NCBI GenBank assembly: GCA_947579605.1
Contig: OX388305.1
Span: 30,021,542 to 30,085,541 of the forward strand
Reading direction: 5' to 3'
DNA from: Athripsodes cinereus
Lineage: Eukaryota; Arthropoda; Insecta; Trichoptera; Leptoceridae
DNA length: 64,000 bases
Shown here: one piece after another, positions 11,997 through 23,728 of the stretch
How positions within the stretch are numbered: the first letter of the stretch is position 1
How the letters are laid out: every line of letters starts with the position of its first letter
Notes under the pieces: model-generated
Told to the model about the DNA's origin: nothing
Databases searched by the model: none
The model's input: the letters and a program-made list of their open reading frames with translations, nothing else
Program-made: the position numbers and the translations under genes

Positions 11997-12194
11997 GAAA
12001 CTTTTCTGCTAAAAAGGAATATTTTATATTGATTAACTGAAGTTCAGACTAAACTGACACAAGAAATATATATTTTACACCAATCATTGGACATTTTAAC
12101 TGAGGGAATGTAAATTACCCAAACATTTTCAAACTAAATCTACGATTGAGTTTAAATAAGAAATTTTCCAACTAAATCTACAAGTTTCTTAAAT

Positions 12195-12505
12195 TGCGGT
12201 TAGATAGGAGAAATCACTATAAAGTGATAATCTCGCCACTGTATATCATCACATTTTTTTCTTATGCAAACTGATTAGTTATTATTATCATCGTATGCAA
12301 GCGACCCCTGTGCATAGAGTTAACTAAGAGCTATAGCTCTGCGTCTAAGTTATTAATATATTCGATTGCCCGTGGCGACACCCGATGAATCTCCTCTATA
12401 CCGCCGACAAATCTAGTCAGGGAACAATCCTCCACAATATGGTTTAGTTGATTTTGTAATTAGAATGATGATGTGCCAGAAGAATAAAACAAATAAATAA
12501 AACTG
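12195..12505 (+). mobile_element. LINE 3' tail, diverged subfamily
   Basis: The segment contains TAGATAGGAGAAATCACT, a stem-loop ATCACT/AGTGAT (12213-12228), TCTCGCCACTGTATA and a AATAAATAAA-type end. Layout and flanking words match the tails at 1846 and 3569, but the hairpin arms differ in a paired way. It is probably part of the PPP1R11 3' flank. Confidence 0.5.
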
Positions 12506-12693
12506 TAGAATAGTTACAATATTGGTGATTGATTATCACTAACACCCCCATACAGAGCTTGTTACACCTAGAATCAGTTACCTGCACTGTTTCTTCAAAT
12601 CACTTGCGAAATTTGGTAAAACTTCTCATCCATAAATTACAAACTTAGCCTAGACATTGACCTAAATATACTGGTTACACCGTGACTGTGTCT

Positions 12694-15600
12694 TTATAAT
12701 GTTTGCGGTGTATTTTCTCCCGGAGTTGGATGTGGGGCTGTCGGATGGTGTTTCTTCCTCTGCACATGACCAGAACAGTTTTCACATTCATCATCTGAAC
12801 CTTCAGAGTCTGATTCACCAACATTCCTCTTTTTCTCAAAGATGCAACAACCTGAAATCCAGATTACACATTTTATTATTTTTAAAACACAAACTTTTCA
12901 TGTAACAAATTTAGTTTTAAAGATATTATGTTCATTAAATTGTTCAAACTAAAAATTAAACAAATGAACTTTCTTTTCTTTCTAATATTATAATAACAAT
13001 CTGTTTTGATGATAAACTTTTTAAGTGCAGAAGTTAAAAATTGGGGTTTACTATAAAAATTAACAATAATATGAATGGAAATTATTAAATTGTTGACCAC
13101 TAAAACCCAGGTCTGTTAATGACTTACATTTACTCTTTTTTTTGTTCATATTTTCATTGTCTACAGTGTCATTTGTCCACTCCACTTTCTTATCCAGGCG
13201 AGGTTTCCGCAACTTCAGTACTGCTACAGGGGGCTGAGATGCCTGAAAATATATTTTTTTGTTAATATCGTCTTATATTATGCCCAATAGTGATAATAAA
13301 CTTTATTTAATATGTCCTCTATTAGGGTTTTAAATTCTGAGCTTTGCAATCCTGTAACTGAATTGCAGTTACAACTGAAGCATATTACAGCTATGACGTG
13401 GCCAATAGTGTAGTATCACTAGCGGTCTTGTATACATTTCCTATAATATAACTATCCTATACTATACCCTAAAGCAGTATCCCAGGTGGGGTAGGCAGAG
13501 AGAACGGAACACCATGTTGATAAATAGTTTCTTTAATGCAGTGACAGCTTTTCACCACAAAAGTGGTGACAAATCCAATCCCATACGAAACTAAAGTAGC
13601 ATTCACATTGCTTCACTTTGGATGATCATCCAAAGTGTCAGGGTCAAACCTGTTCTTCGAAAGTGAACACGTCTGTTCACATTTGTTCATCCTATACTTT
13701 CACTGCCATGTCAACACTCTCATTCATGTTGTATGTAGTTTGACGTATTTTAGTATAAAAATAATTAAACAAATTCAAAAATGAAAAATAACACTTAAAA
13801 TAAATTAATATAGCTCTCAACTGTATAAAAATTTTGTACATGATTCTGACATTCAATACAAATTCATAGAGAATTAAACAAATAATAGGATAAAACTTGT
13901 TTATGGTCGTTTCAGTGAAAGGACCTTTCATCAAAATTATGACGAGTGGTAATCTCTTTCAGTCCTACGTCATTGCTAGTGATCACTATTGATGAAACGC
14001 CTGTTCACATCTGTTCATCTTGGAGGATCATCCGGAGTGATCACTGAAAGTGAACAAATGTGAACGCCCCTTAAGATATAAAACTCTATTCTACATTTAA
14101 TACCAGTTAAGGAAAGGGAACAGTGGCGCATCCGGCACAACAACGAGCTGTATGATTTGTATCAGGCCCCTAGCATCTCAACCCATATGAGACTTCTCAG
14201 ACTGAGATGGGCTGGGCATGCACAGAGAATGCCGAACACACGCGCCCCTAAAAGAATTATGACTGGAAACCCAGGCGCTAGAAGAAAAGTGGGAAGACAC
14301 AGACTGAGATGGGAAGACGAATTGAAAAAGGATGCGGCGCAGCTTCTCCAGGTGGGAAATTGGAAGTCGGCCGCTAAGGACAGGGGGGACTGGAGGCATA
14401 TGTTGCGGGAGGCCAAGGCTCGATATGGGCTGTAGCGCCATCGGAGAGAGAGAGATTCTACATTTAATTACAAAGTTACAATTTCCAAATTTTTACTTAA
14501 CATACGTGTTATCACAAATACAGTTTATTTAAAAAAAAAATTAGTACAATTTGTATTGAGAAATTGCATCTGACTGTCTCATACGGAACCTGGAATGCCT
14601 CATGTGCATATAGGCTAAAAACTCAAAACTCTAATATTTCAAAATAAAACAATGAGATACAGAAAATCCAAAAAAATAAGAACCAGATCTTATGTAGATA
14701 TGAGATGCAGTGAGAAGATTTTTAATTAAAACACATTTCAATTCATGAATATTTAATTTGATAAAACATAGAACATTGTAAGCATGAATAACTCTGTGAT
14801 GAAATAGAAACAAATTATATTTCATTTTGTTATAGATGAAAAAGTAATCATTAAATTATATAAAAATAGTAATATTTTAAAAAACTACTTTGTTTTCTTT
14901 GAGAAATTGTAATTTTTCTTTGTCATATTTCAAAAAACCACTTAATATGTTTGTAGTGTGTTCGCCCAAGAGAGGAGGTCTGCTCCTAACATAGTTTCCT
15001 CCTTGACTGAATCTTACTGGCGGACCCACTACCTTCACACTACCAGCTATTGGGTGCTCCATTTCCTTGACCATGTTTAAATGCTTTACATGTGCATCTG
15101 CAAATACAGAATCCAGTGTATTTACTGGTCCATAAGGAAAAGGAGACCCATCAAAGATTTTCATCCAATCTTTAGTCGCTTTTGCTATAAATATTTCCTG
15201 CAGTAGATTTATAAGACGTTTACGATTTTTTACTCGTTGTTTATTAGTGCTAAAGCTATCTTCTTTAGCAACTTGTGGTATTCCCAAGAGCTGACATAAT
15301 GCTTGAAATTGTTTATCCGATCCAGTTCCAACTATCAAATGTCCATCTAATGTAGCAAAAGCTTGATACGGAACAATACTCTCATGGGCAGTTCCTCTTC
15401 GTGTAGCAACCTGTCCACAGTTAATATAATTTGAACCCAAATTTATCAAAGATGCCACTTGAGTTCCTAACAGACTGCAATCTATTTTTTGACCTTTCCC
15501 AGTCTTGTGTCTCAGTAAGAGTGCGGCCATTATAGAGCCATATGCAAATAATCCCGTTGCCATATCAGTCATAGCTACACCTACTTTCACAGGGCCACCA

Positions 15601-18600
15601 CACTCTTCTCCAGTGAAACTTAACAGGCCGCCATATCCAGCTGCTATAACATCGTAACTACAAAATAATAATCTCACTTTAAATATTTGCTTGTCGAATG
15701 CTTTGTACATGTTTTATTCCCATAAATAGAACAAATGCCAAACCCTGGTCTGGATGCGTACGGGCCATCAGGACCATATCCTGTAATAGAACAGAAGATG
15801 AGATGTGGCGCTCTCGGCTGGAGATCTTCATAACCAATACCCAAGTCATGAAGCTTCCCAGGAAGATAATTCTCAATCAATATGTCACACTTTTTAACCA
15901 AATCATAAATGATGTATTTGCCTGAAAACATTACAGCAATTTTTAGCGAAATAAATTACTTAAAAATGCCAATAAACGATAAATTGATATCTACATGGTG
16001 ATCAATTTGGACGATACAATTTATTTTGGGAAATAAATTATTATTATTATTTAATGTGTCAGTCTACTGGTTAACTAAGTACTTTATTAGAACCCATGAA
16101 TAAATATTTTTGGTCTCCTACTTTTTTCCGTAACTTTTCAAGTGTTTTGTAAAAGGCACGTGTTCAAATAATAAAAACATTTTACATCTGAAATCCAGCA
16201 ATGGGGTTTGCAACTCATCCTGAATATCTTTACTTTTTGCACGGAGAGGACAGTACGAATGTTTATTACGTGCAGCTGGCCTACTAGCTACCCCACTTAT
16301 GCGATGTGCCCCGATGGTATGGTATTAGAAGTTTATAAAAAAATACATGAGGCACAACAACTATGCGAAAATGACTTAATTAATACTCATACAACATAAA
16401 TAATTTATGGAACAGAGTTCGACTCTCGAAAAAAATTTAAACTAATATTTGGGTGTGATATAATAGCATATGAATGATTTTAATAAGGGGTCATTTAATA
16501 TCATATAGTACAAAATATTGCTGAAGTATTAGGATGTTTCAATACAGAGATAACTATAATATAAAAAATAGTTGAACTTCTAAGAAAATGACAATATGCG
16601 CAAAATACAAAAGATTGTACGAGGCATGTTTTTTAAGTAAGTACCGTTTTGGAATAAAAAAGACGTGCAAAGATATCGCAATAATTTTATTTTTACATGA
16701 AAGCCTGTACCTTAATCTACTTTTCTACATAATTTCCGTGAATATTGAGGCACTTGTCATAACGTGGCACCAGTTTTTGAATACCCTCCTCATAAAATTC
16801 TGCCGCCGCCTGAAAGAGTGAAGTTTAAGCAAACAATTTCTGCCCGGAAAATCATGTGCACAGTTTTTTGGGACAAAAAAGGAGTATTGCTAGTGGAGTT
16901 TCTGCCTCGTAATGAGACAATCAATGCAGCGTCTTATTGTGAGACATTGAACAATCTGCATCGTGTAATCCAGAACAAAAGACGTGGCAAGTTGAGTAAG
17001 GGTATTGTTTTGCTGCATGACAATGCCCGTCCACATGTGGCTAATCGGACCAAAGATCTCATCAAATCTTTTAAATGGGAAACTCTAGATCATCCTCCAT
17101 ACAGCCCTGATCTGGCGCCCAGCGACTACCATTTGTTCCTGCACTTGAAGAAACACCTGGGTGGTCAGCGTCTACAAGACGATAACGAAGTCAAAACAGT
17201 TGTGATACAGTGGTTAACAAGTCAGGCGGCAGAATTTTATGAGGAGGGTATTCAAAAACTGGTGCCACGTTATGACAAGTGCCTCAATATTCACGGAAAT
17301 TATGTAGAAAAGTAGATTAAGGTACAGGCTTTCATGTAAAAATAAAATTATTGCAATATCTTTGCATGTCTTTTTTTAATTCCAAAACGGTACTTACTTA
17401 AAAAACATGGCTCGTATATGTGACCAAAATCTGATGAATAGGCTCTTAATTATGGATGAGACCATTATTTTTAAGGATTTAGTAAATAAAAAACAAAACC
17501 TGAGATATTCTGCAGTTGAATGTAACATACACTCTTAAAATAATAATAAAATACATTAGCTGTGTTATTTTTCAAATTCGTACAAGAATTTAAATTATAA
17601 ACAAATTACTATCTCTAATCAAGCAACCTTTTAACCATCACTCAGTGTTCTTGGCGCTGTCTTAGCTGCCAGACACGTTTTACAAAACTCTCGAAAAAAC
17701 AGCCGTTCTCACGGTATAACTTGATCCTATGATTCAGTGTTCAGCTTTCGCGTGTGCAATCACATAATAAATTCGCACAGTTTTCGTAAAATATCAGTGT
17801 ATGTTTACGTCAATTTCAATCACATTCTCGCATTTAATATTCTGTGTTCCGTATCATGGTAGATCTTTCATAATAAGTGCATCAATAGTTCTAAATAACA
17901 TTAACATGTGTCGCGTACTGATCTGTTTCTGAGAATTTTGTATTCAGTCCGAACGCTAGCCTAGCGACCAGCAGTGATAACAACACGTGTTCCCTTAGTG
18001 TGTAACAAAGACGGCAACACAACACCACCCAGCTGCAGACACATTGAAGACAGAAACAACAACACCACTTCATCTCTCTGTATGAAATAACAAACCGCCA
18101 CTATGATAAGACTACTACATTCTACTATGATTATAAATTCATAATTATATCAAAGGAAACACAAAAAAAGTATTTAAGCAACAGCAACTGCCAAAGCAAC
18201 AGAACATTGGAAGAGTAGAATCTCACTCAATCAGAGTTCAAGGAGCACTGGGAAAATTTACATCAAAGAAAGGAGCTTCAGAGCCGCCGCGCCAATTGCC
18301 GGAACAGATTGACCACAGACTGAATTGAGAGAGAATCAGCCCACCACCACACTTAGAACCAAGTTAAAGATGCTGCTGTTCGGGAGAAGTCACGGCGCCC
18401 TTGAGATGGTCACAGATCATTAGACGGCGCCACATAGAAATGATCCAATATTATTTTTATTATCACTGCAATGTATAGTCACCTGTATTGGAGACAATAA
18501 GTTCTCTTAATATAAAGTGAAATGTTACACTAGACCTGATTTTTTTAAAAGTGCCCTAGCACCACTACGCACACAGTCACAGGTAATGTGTATTACAGAA

Positions 18601-19397
18601 CACAATAATATCATGATTGTATTAGTAACAGAGTAGCATTACTGTGATTGGTTGGTGCATTGTTTTGTGTGTAGTATACCTACTCATTACTGAAGGATGT
18701 GTTATTAATCATTTACGTATGAGCGGGCACTCTTACATAAATTCTACTTTACCTAATAATGCCAATACAATTGGATAATTAATATTCAGAAACTCACCAT
18801 GTGTAGATTTTAAATCTATGCAAACACTCTTCTTATTTCTATTCAAAGAAGCAAAATAACAGGATTCATTGCTATTATTCAAAAAAGGGGGGCCCCATTT
18901 TCGGGCTTCATCTCCCCCAACTGGATGCTCTATTTTTATAATATCAGCTCCTAGATCACCTAATAACATAGAACAGTAGGGTCCTGCGACAATTCTAGTC
19001 AAATCGAGAACAGTTATTCCTGACAATGGGCTAGCATCTACACAATTAGATGAATATTTCAGAATCCCATTGGTTTTATTCCAATGTTTTCCACATTTAA
19101 CAATGTTCAACATATTTATAGAAATATTAAAGTAAAATTGATTTAACTCGAATTCATTAACAAGAACTAAATGATGAAGAAAATCTTATCTATAAAACGT
19201 TGACAAGGACAGATTTGTCAATATACGCGTCACATCCGTAGACCTTACATAAATAAGTCAAAACATAATTATTTACTTCAGATAAACAAATAATTGAAAG
19301 CCGGATTTACCTGAGACACAGCTTCTTCCGTAACCGTCGTGACAGTTGAGCTGGTAGCAATTTCTGGACGAATCAAGGTCTGAGAAGGATTAGACAT
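12694..19397 (-). CDS. PPP1R11: Protein phosphatase 1 regulatory inhibitor subunit 11 (inhibitor-3), 3 exons
   Basis: Minus-strand exons: 19397-19311, 13242-13128, 12851-12694; 360 nt, 119 aa (human about 126 aa). The N terminus has the ST-rich TVTTVTEE stretch. Exon 2 carries LKLRKPRLDKKVEW and TNDTVDNENM; KVEW (residues 48-51) is the RVxF-like PP1-binding motif of this family. The cysteine cluster KCCCIFEK is built across the exon 2/3 junction, followed by an acidic GESDSEGSDDE and a Cys/His-containing tail. The protein is known as a potent PP1 inhibitor, and a ubiquitin-ligase role has been reported for the human protein. Intron 1 is about 6.1 kb and contains the whole SUGCT gene on the same strand, plus MITE, mariner and LINE insertions. 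The ATG opens the only frame that joins to exon 2 in phase 0. Confidence 0.92.
13455..13519 (-). mobile_element. Short LINE 3' end fragment
   Basis: The terminal piece of the RWFGHVERM LINE family remains (the complement of CTACCCCACCTGGGATACTG plus the adjacent end). It is about 65 bp and sits next to the MITE-B copy in PPP1R11 intron 1. Confidence 0.55.
13592..14074 (-). mobile_element. MITE-B, reverse copy in PPP1R11 intron 1
   Basis: About 480 bp runs from AAGTAGCATTCACATTGC to GTGAACGCCCCTTAA. Both ends carry palindrome-rich GATGATC / GTGATCACT words in imperfect inversion. It is the same family as the array at 21729-23256 and the copy at 23729-25117. TTAA is present at one edge. A frame of about 80 codons runs through most copies but resembles no protein. 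Confidence 0.75.
14104..14440 (+). mobile_element. LINE ORF2 C-terminal fragment, second family
   Basis: The plus-strand frame reads WRIRHNNELYDLYQAPSI, LRWAGHAQRMP, RRKVGRHRLRWEDEL, then a KDRGDWRHMLREAK end with stop at 14435. The pattern (R-W-x-G-H-x-x-R-M followed by a GR-RW-D block) is the tail of a non-LTR retrotransposon ORF2, of a family different from the 61190 element. It lies just downstream of SUGCT on the other strand. Confidence 0.75.
14877..19113 (-). CDS. SUGCT: Succinyl-CoA:glutarate CoA-transferase-like (CoA-transferase family III), 3 exons
   Basis: Minus-strand exons: 19113-18798, 15921-15744, 15657-14877; 1275 nt, 424 aa (human SUGCT about 440). The family moves CoA between acyl groups; mammalian SUGCT acts on succinyl-CoA and glutarate in mitochondria. 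Visible blocks: VLDLTRIVAGPYCSMLLGDL, ADIIKIEHPVGGDEARKWGP, CDILIENYLPGKLHDLG, then YCSITGYG-like and PGYDVIAA across the exon 2/3 junction. GVAMTDMATGLFAYG supplies the expected catalytic aspartate at about residue 196, and PYGPVNTLDSVFAD and LGEHTTNIL close the protein. The basic, acid-poor N terminus (MLNIVKCGKHWNK) suits a mitochondrial presequence. The gene lies entirely within PPP1R11 intron 1; its start is only 284 bp from the PPP1R11 start. Intron 1 carries a mariner relic. The frame is intact. Confidence 0.92.
16620..17414 (+). mobile_element. Internally deleted mariner with about 190-bp inverted repeats
   Basis: A 795-bp element lies between TA dinucleotides (16618-16619, 17415-17416). 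The frame ending at 17315 carries the C-terminal half of a mariner transposase: SARKIMCTVFWDKKGVLL, HDNARPH with the second catalytic Asp, and YSPDLAPSDYHLF with the third. The helix-turn-helix part and the first catalytic Asp are missing. The arms 16620-16809 and 17226-17414 are nearly identical inverted copies, so the 5' end holds an antisense copy of the last roughly 30 codons. It cannot make active transposase. It is nested in SUGCT intron 1 and PPP1R11 intron 1. Confidence 0.88.
17415..18797. other. Intronic sequence, nothing recognised
   Basis: This is the rest of SUGCT intron 1. A less AT-rich patch at about 17940-18440 has no coding pattern, repeat termini or family resemblance I can name. 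Confidence 0.4.
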
Positions 19398-19592
19398 TTC
19401 TATGAAGTTCAATCTAAAAAATTACAGGAAAACTAAATCCAACACTCTTTGATACAGTAGCAAAAATCAAAACGAATTATTCAAAAATATATATAAAACC
19501 GTAGAACCGTAATCGACATCCACCCACATCCGCTATCATGATTACCACCACAGAAATAGAATAATAAATAAATAAATAAAATCGGCACTATA

Positions 19593-21534
19593 TGAGATGG
19601 TAGGCCCCACTGTTGTCAAATGTGAGATTTCATAGAAAAAGTAATATTCACAAAATTGTTGCCATATGTAGAATTATTTTTTGCTCACCACGTTTAATTA
19701 TTTTTGAGCACCAAGTTTTTCAACACCAGCAAACTTAACATTCGAGTTAGATTTTATTTTTGCTGGTTTTATTTTATTTTTGCCGACAAAAATAAAATAA
19801 AACCAGCAAAAATAAAATCTAATTCGAATACAAAGTTACAGAAATTTTATTTTATTTTTGCTTATATGAAACCGGCAAAAATAAAATCTAATTCGAATAC
19901 AAATTTCCTAAAGTTTATATTCGAGGTAGATTTTATTTTTGCCTAAAATCTACTTAGAAAACAAATTTCCTTAAGTTTATATTCGAATTAGATTTTATTT
20001 TTGCCGGTTTTATTTTATTTTAGCAAATAAAAAAAAATTAATATTTCGCCAAAAAATCCAAATAATATAATAGGGAACTTGCACATATTTTTTTTATTCT
20101 TTAGAATCATAAATAAAGTAATCAGTAACACATATCAGTAAATTTTTTTTCGATACGTTGCTTAATTTCTGTTTTATAGCATTTTGAAATTTCGATTTTT
20201 GAATTTCCGCGAAAACACCACATCCGAAAGCGCCATTTTGATGACGTCATACGTCCCTTCGATCTCTCTGTCTACAAATGCTTAGTACATTTCGTAGTAT
20301 ATATCTATTAGTTTGACAAGGTTATTTACTGTTGTGGTTTGGGTTTGAACGCTTTTTTTGCCAAAAACTTCAAGATGATTAAATTTTTACGTATAAACAT
20401 ACATCAATTCCTATTTTTTAATTTAGTTATAATGACGGAAAACGATTTTCTCAAGGGGCGATCGGATATTTATCATGCATATAATAATAAGCCCGCCGGT
20501 AGGCGCTATAGCTTTGTCTTATAATGTTATTACTAATTTGTAAATGCAATACAACATTGTGTAATAATTACATAATTATAATTATTCAATGGCAATTATT
20601 ATCAATTTTCCATCATTCTTAGGTCTGATTAGTGATTACAGGTTCAAAATACGCCATTACTTTTCTGTACTGGGTGCATGGTCGAAGTGAAGATCCTGCT
20701 AAAAAAATCTGTCCAATGTTATTGGAAAAAATCAAAGTTGGCTGAAGTTAGCACAGAAGTTAAATTTATAACTTGTGCTGAATTGAGTCATCGATCATCT
20801 ACAAATATATCCACACCGAGTGAGTTTCTGACAGCCATTGTGACAAAACCAAAAGATTTTTATTGTAAATCAGATAGTACATATTTTAAGGATATAGAAA
20901 CAAATGTCGACACCATAAGCATCCACTACTTAATAGATGTGTTCATTACCTAATAACAATATTTATACTGCGAATGATTTTGTTTGTTTTGTGATTGGAC
21001 GATAGATATGGAAAGCTGCAAAGAAGTCGCTGAACTTACAGTACAGTATCCAGCTAACAATATCGGCATGCGTAGAAATAATTTATTCGGTGTCGTATAA
21101 GTTATATTTGTACACCCTGGACTACGCAATATTTGTATGATCTTTTTGGAAACATTTTGTATCAATCCAAGATGTATTTACCTACTTCGAAAATGTTAAA
21201 AACCGGACTCAAATACCAAGCGATTGTTAATCCCATACATTACGATAAACAACAAAACATCACTCAGGACATGTGACGTCACAACTGCAATAGCCAGCAA
21301 TATGGCGTTCAAACAGCGGGCGAAAAAGTGTGATTTTATTTATTAAAATAATAAATGAAAAATAATTATTTTTGAGTTTTAATCAAAATATAATCGATAT
21401 ATAACCTTTTTTCTACCTAATTAATGCATTTCACAAAATATTCCTCTCGAGTGCAAGTTCCCTATTGTAGCAACAATTTTCCTCCATAGAAAACTATATT
21501 TGACAGATATCTGACATTGGGGCCTACCATCTCA
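19593..21534. mobile_element. TIR element, 17-bp termini, host of a second element
   Basis: Termini are TGAGATGGTAGGCCCCA and its exact inverse, about 1.94 kb apart. Near the left end are inverted arrays of TTTTATTTTTGCCGG-like words that also occur at 30720-30930. A second TIR element (20071-21464) sits inside. No clear target duplication or transposase is visible, so the superfamily is open. The left end is only about 200 bp upstream of the PPP1R11 start codon. Confidence 0.6.
20071..21464. mobile_element. Inner TIR element nested in the 19593 element
   Basis: Termini TAGGGAACTTGCAC and the exact inverse GTGCAAGTTCCCTA enclose about 1.39 kb. A TA could be the target duplication if the element starts at GGGAAC. 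It contains a 91-codon frame (20678-20953) that I cannot assign. Confidence 0.6.
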
Positions 21535-21728
21535 ATGAGTTCCATAAAATCATGGCAGCCATAGAAAATAACAATATAATACATAGACTATTCACAAAAT
21601 TTTCACATCTGAGACATCCTATTCCTGTAGTCTTCTATACGTATTTTAAAAATGCGAGTAAGAAAGAGATAAAGCACAGTTTCAATGTTACATAATATTA
21701 CGAAAAAAATATTGGTGGAACACTTGCG

Positions 21729-23256
21729 GGGCGTTCACATTTGTCCACTCTGTGATGATCACTTTGGATGATTCTCCAAAATGAAAAGGTGTGAATTAGC
21801 GATGATGGATGAAAGCGATTACTACCCAACATAATTTTGATGAAAGATCCTTTCACTGAAATTACCATAAACAAGTTTTTCCTATTATTTGTCTAAAGGG
21901 TCGTTCACATACGTTCACTTTCAGTGATCACTCCGGATGATCCTCCAAGATGAACAAGTGTGAACAGGCGTTTCATCAATAGTGATCACTAGCGATGACG
22001 GAGGAAAGAGATTACCACTCGTCATAATTTCGATGAAAGGACCTTTCACTGAAACGACCATAAACAAGTTTCATCTTATTATTTGTTTTATTCTCTATGA
22101 ATTTGTATTGAATGTCAGAATCATGTACAAAATTATTATGCAGTCGAGAGCTTTATTAATTTATTTTAAGTGTAATTTTTCATTTTTGAATTTGTTTAAT
22201 TATTTTTATACGAAAATACGTCCAACTACATACAACATGAGTGAGAGTGTAGACATGGCAGTGAAAGCATAGGATGAACAAATGTGAACAGACGTGTTCA
22301 TTTTCGATGCACAGGTTTGACCCTGACACTCTGGATGATCATCCGAAGTGAAGCAATGTGAATGCTACTTAAAGGGTCGTTCACATTTGTTCACTTTCAG
22401 TGATCACTCCGGATGATCCTCCAAGATGAACAGGTGTGAACGGGCGATGACGGAGGAAAGAGATTACCACTCGTCATAATTTTGATGAAAGGTCCTTTCA
22501 CTGAAACGACCATAAACAAGTTTCATCTTATTATTTGTTTTATTCTCTATGAATTTGTATTGAATGTCAGAATCATGTACAAAATTATTATGCAGTCGAG
22601 AGCTTTATTAATTTATTTTAAGTGTAATTTTTCATTTTTGAATTTGTTTAATTATTTTTATACGAAAATACGTCCAACTACATACAACATGAGTGAGAGT
22701 GTAGACATGGCAGTGAAAGCATAGGATGAACAAATGTGAACAGACGTGTTCATTTTCGATGAACAGGTTTGACCCTGACACTCTGGATGATCATCCGAAG
22801 TGAAGCAATGTGAATGCTACTTAAAGGGTCGTTCACATTTGTTCACTTTCAGTGATCACTCCGGATGATCCTCCAAGATGAACAGGTGTGAACGGGCGAT
22901 GACGGAGGAAAGAGATTACCACTCGTCATAATTTTGATGAAAGGTATTTCACTGAAACGACCATAAACAAGTTTTATCTTATTATTTGTTTAATTCTCTA
23001 TGAATTTGTATTGAATGTCAGAATCATGTAGGTACAAAATTATTATGCAGTCGAGAGCTATATTAATTTATTTTAAGTGTTACTTTTCATTTTTGAATTT
23101 GTTTAATTATTTTTATACGAAAACACGTCAAACTACATGAGTGAGAGTGTTAACATGGCAGTGAAAGCATAGGATGAACAAATGTGAACAGACGTGTTCA
23201 CTTTCGATGAACAGGTTTGACCCTGACACTCTGGATGATCATCCAAAGTGAAGCAA
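21729..23256 (+). repeat. Head-to-tail array of MITE-B
   Basis: A truncated first unit (21729-21891) is followed by three consecutive units at about 21892-22368, 22369-22820 and 22821-23256. Each begins TAAAGGGTCGTTCACATT and ends near GTGAATGCTACTT. Neighbouring units abut at TTAAAGGG, so they share a TTAA-like junction. The second and third full units are nearly identical to the first, with small indels. The last unit is cut by the TA MITE at 23259. Each unit holds the same roughly 80-codon frame, which is a by-product of repeat identity. Confidence 0.8.
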
Positions 23257-23258
23257 TA

Positions 23259-23530
23259 GACCATTAAAGGTCACGTGGTCTTGTCTATGGATTTGCTTTT
23301 GCTTGGGGGCAAACAGTCAGATTGCGCAAATCATCCTTGTAGGATGTTATGCCATAAGAGAAAAAAAAGAAAGTCAGACGACAAAATAATAACAAAATCG
23401 ACACTGACAGTTTTTTGATTTATTAGGTATTCTTTAGGCGTTCCACCTAATATTACACCGTAATCGTCTGTTGTGTTGGGATGCCTGATGCCCCTCAATG
23501 ATTTTTCTGTGACGTCATCCTTTAATGGTC
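23259..23530. mobile_element. TA-flanked MITE, copy 2
   Basis: This is the inverse copy of the element at 4754-5026, between TA at 23257-23258 and 23531-23532, with the same GACCATTAAAGG termini. It sits exactly at the boundary between the MITE-B array and the older Mutator-like remnant. Confidence 0.8.
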
Positions 23531-23728
23531 TATAGGTGCAAATTGTAGTATATATTATTAAGTGAAGTTTTGAGACCATTTGCCTATTCCATGACACTCG
23601 ATAACTTATGGAAAATAGTGGGAGACCAAATATTTATTTCTATTTATTATTTACTGTACATTGATTACAAGCAAATTCGTATTTTATTTTTCCTTCTTTA
23701 TAAATTTGCGTTATCTCTCGAAATGTAT

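Noticed and set aside
16764..16830. N terminus of the 183-codon mariner frame
   Set aside because: The first codons come from the inverted-repeat arm, not from transposase; true transposase sequence begins around VKFKQTISARK.
20678..20953. 91-codon frame in the inner TIR element as a transposase
   Set aside because: No catalytic motif or zinc finger is seen; too short to assign.
21982..22724. Conserved frame of about 80-96 codons in every MITE-B copy (also 13692-13934 and 23827-24117)
   Set aside because: It is preserved because the copies are near-identical; the codons show no family, the start varies, and older copies lose it. It is treated as a MITE interior, not a gene.
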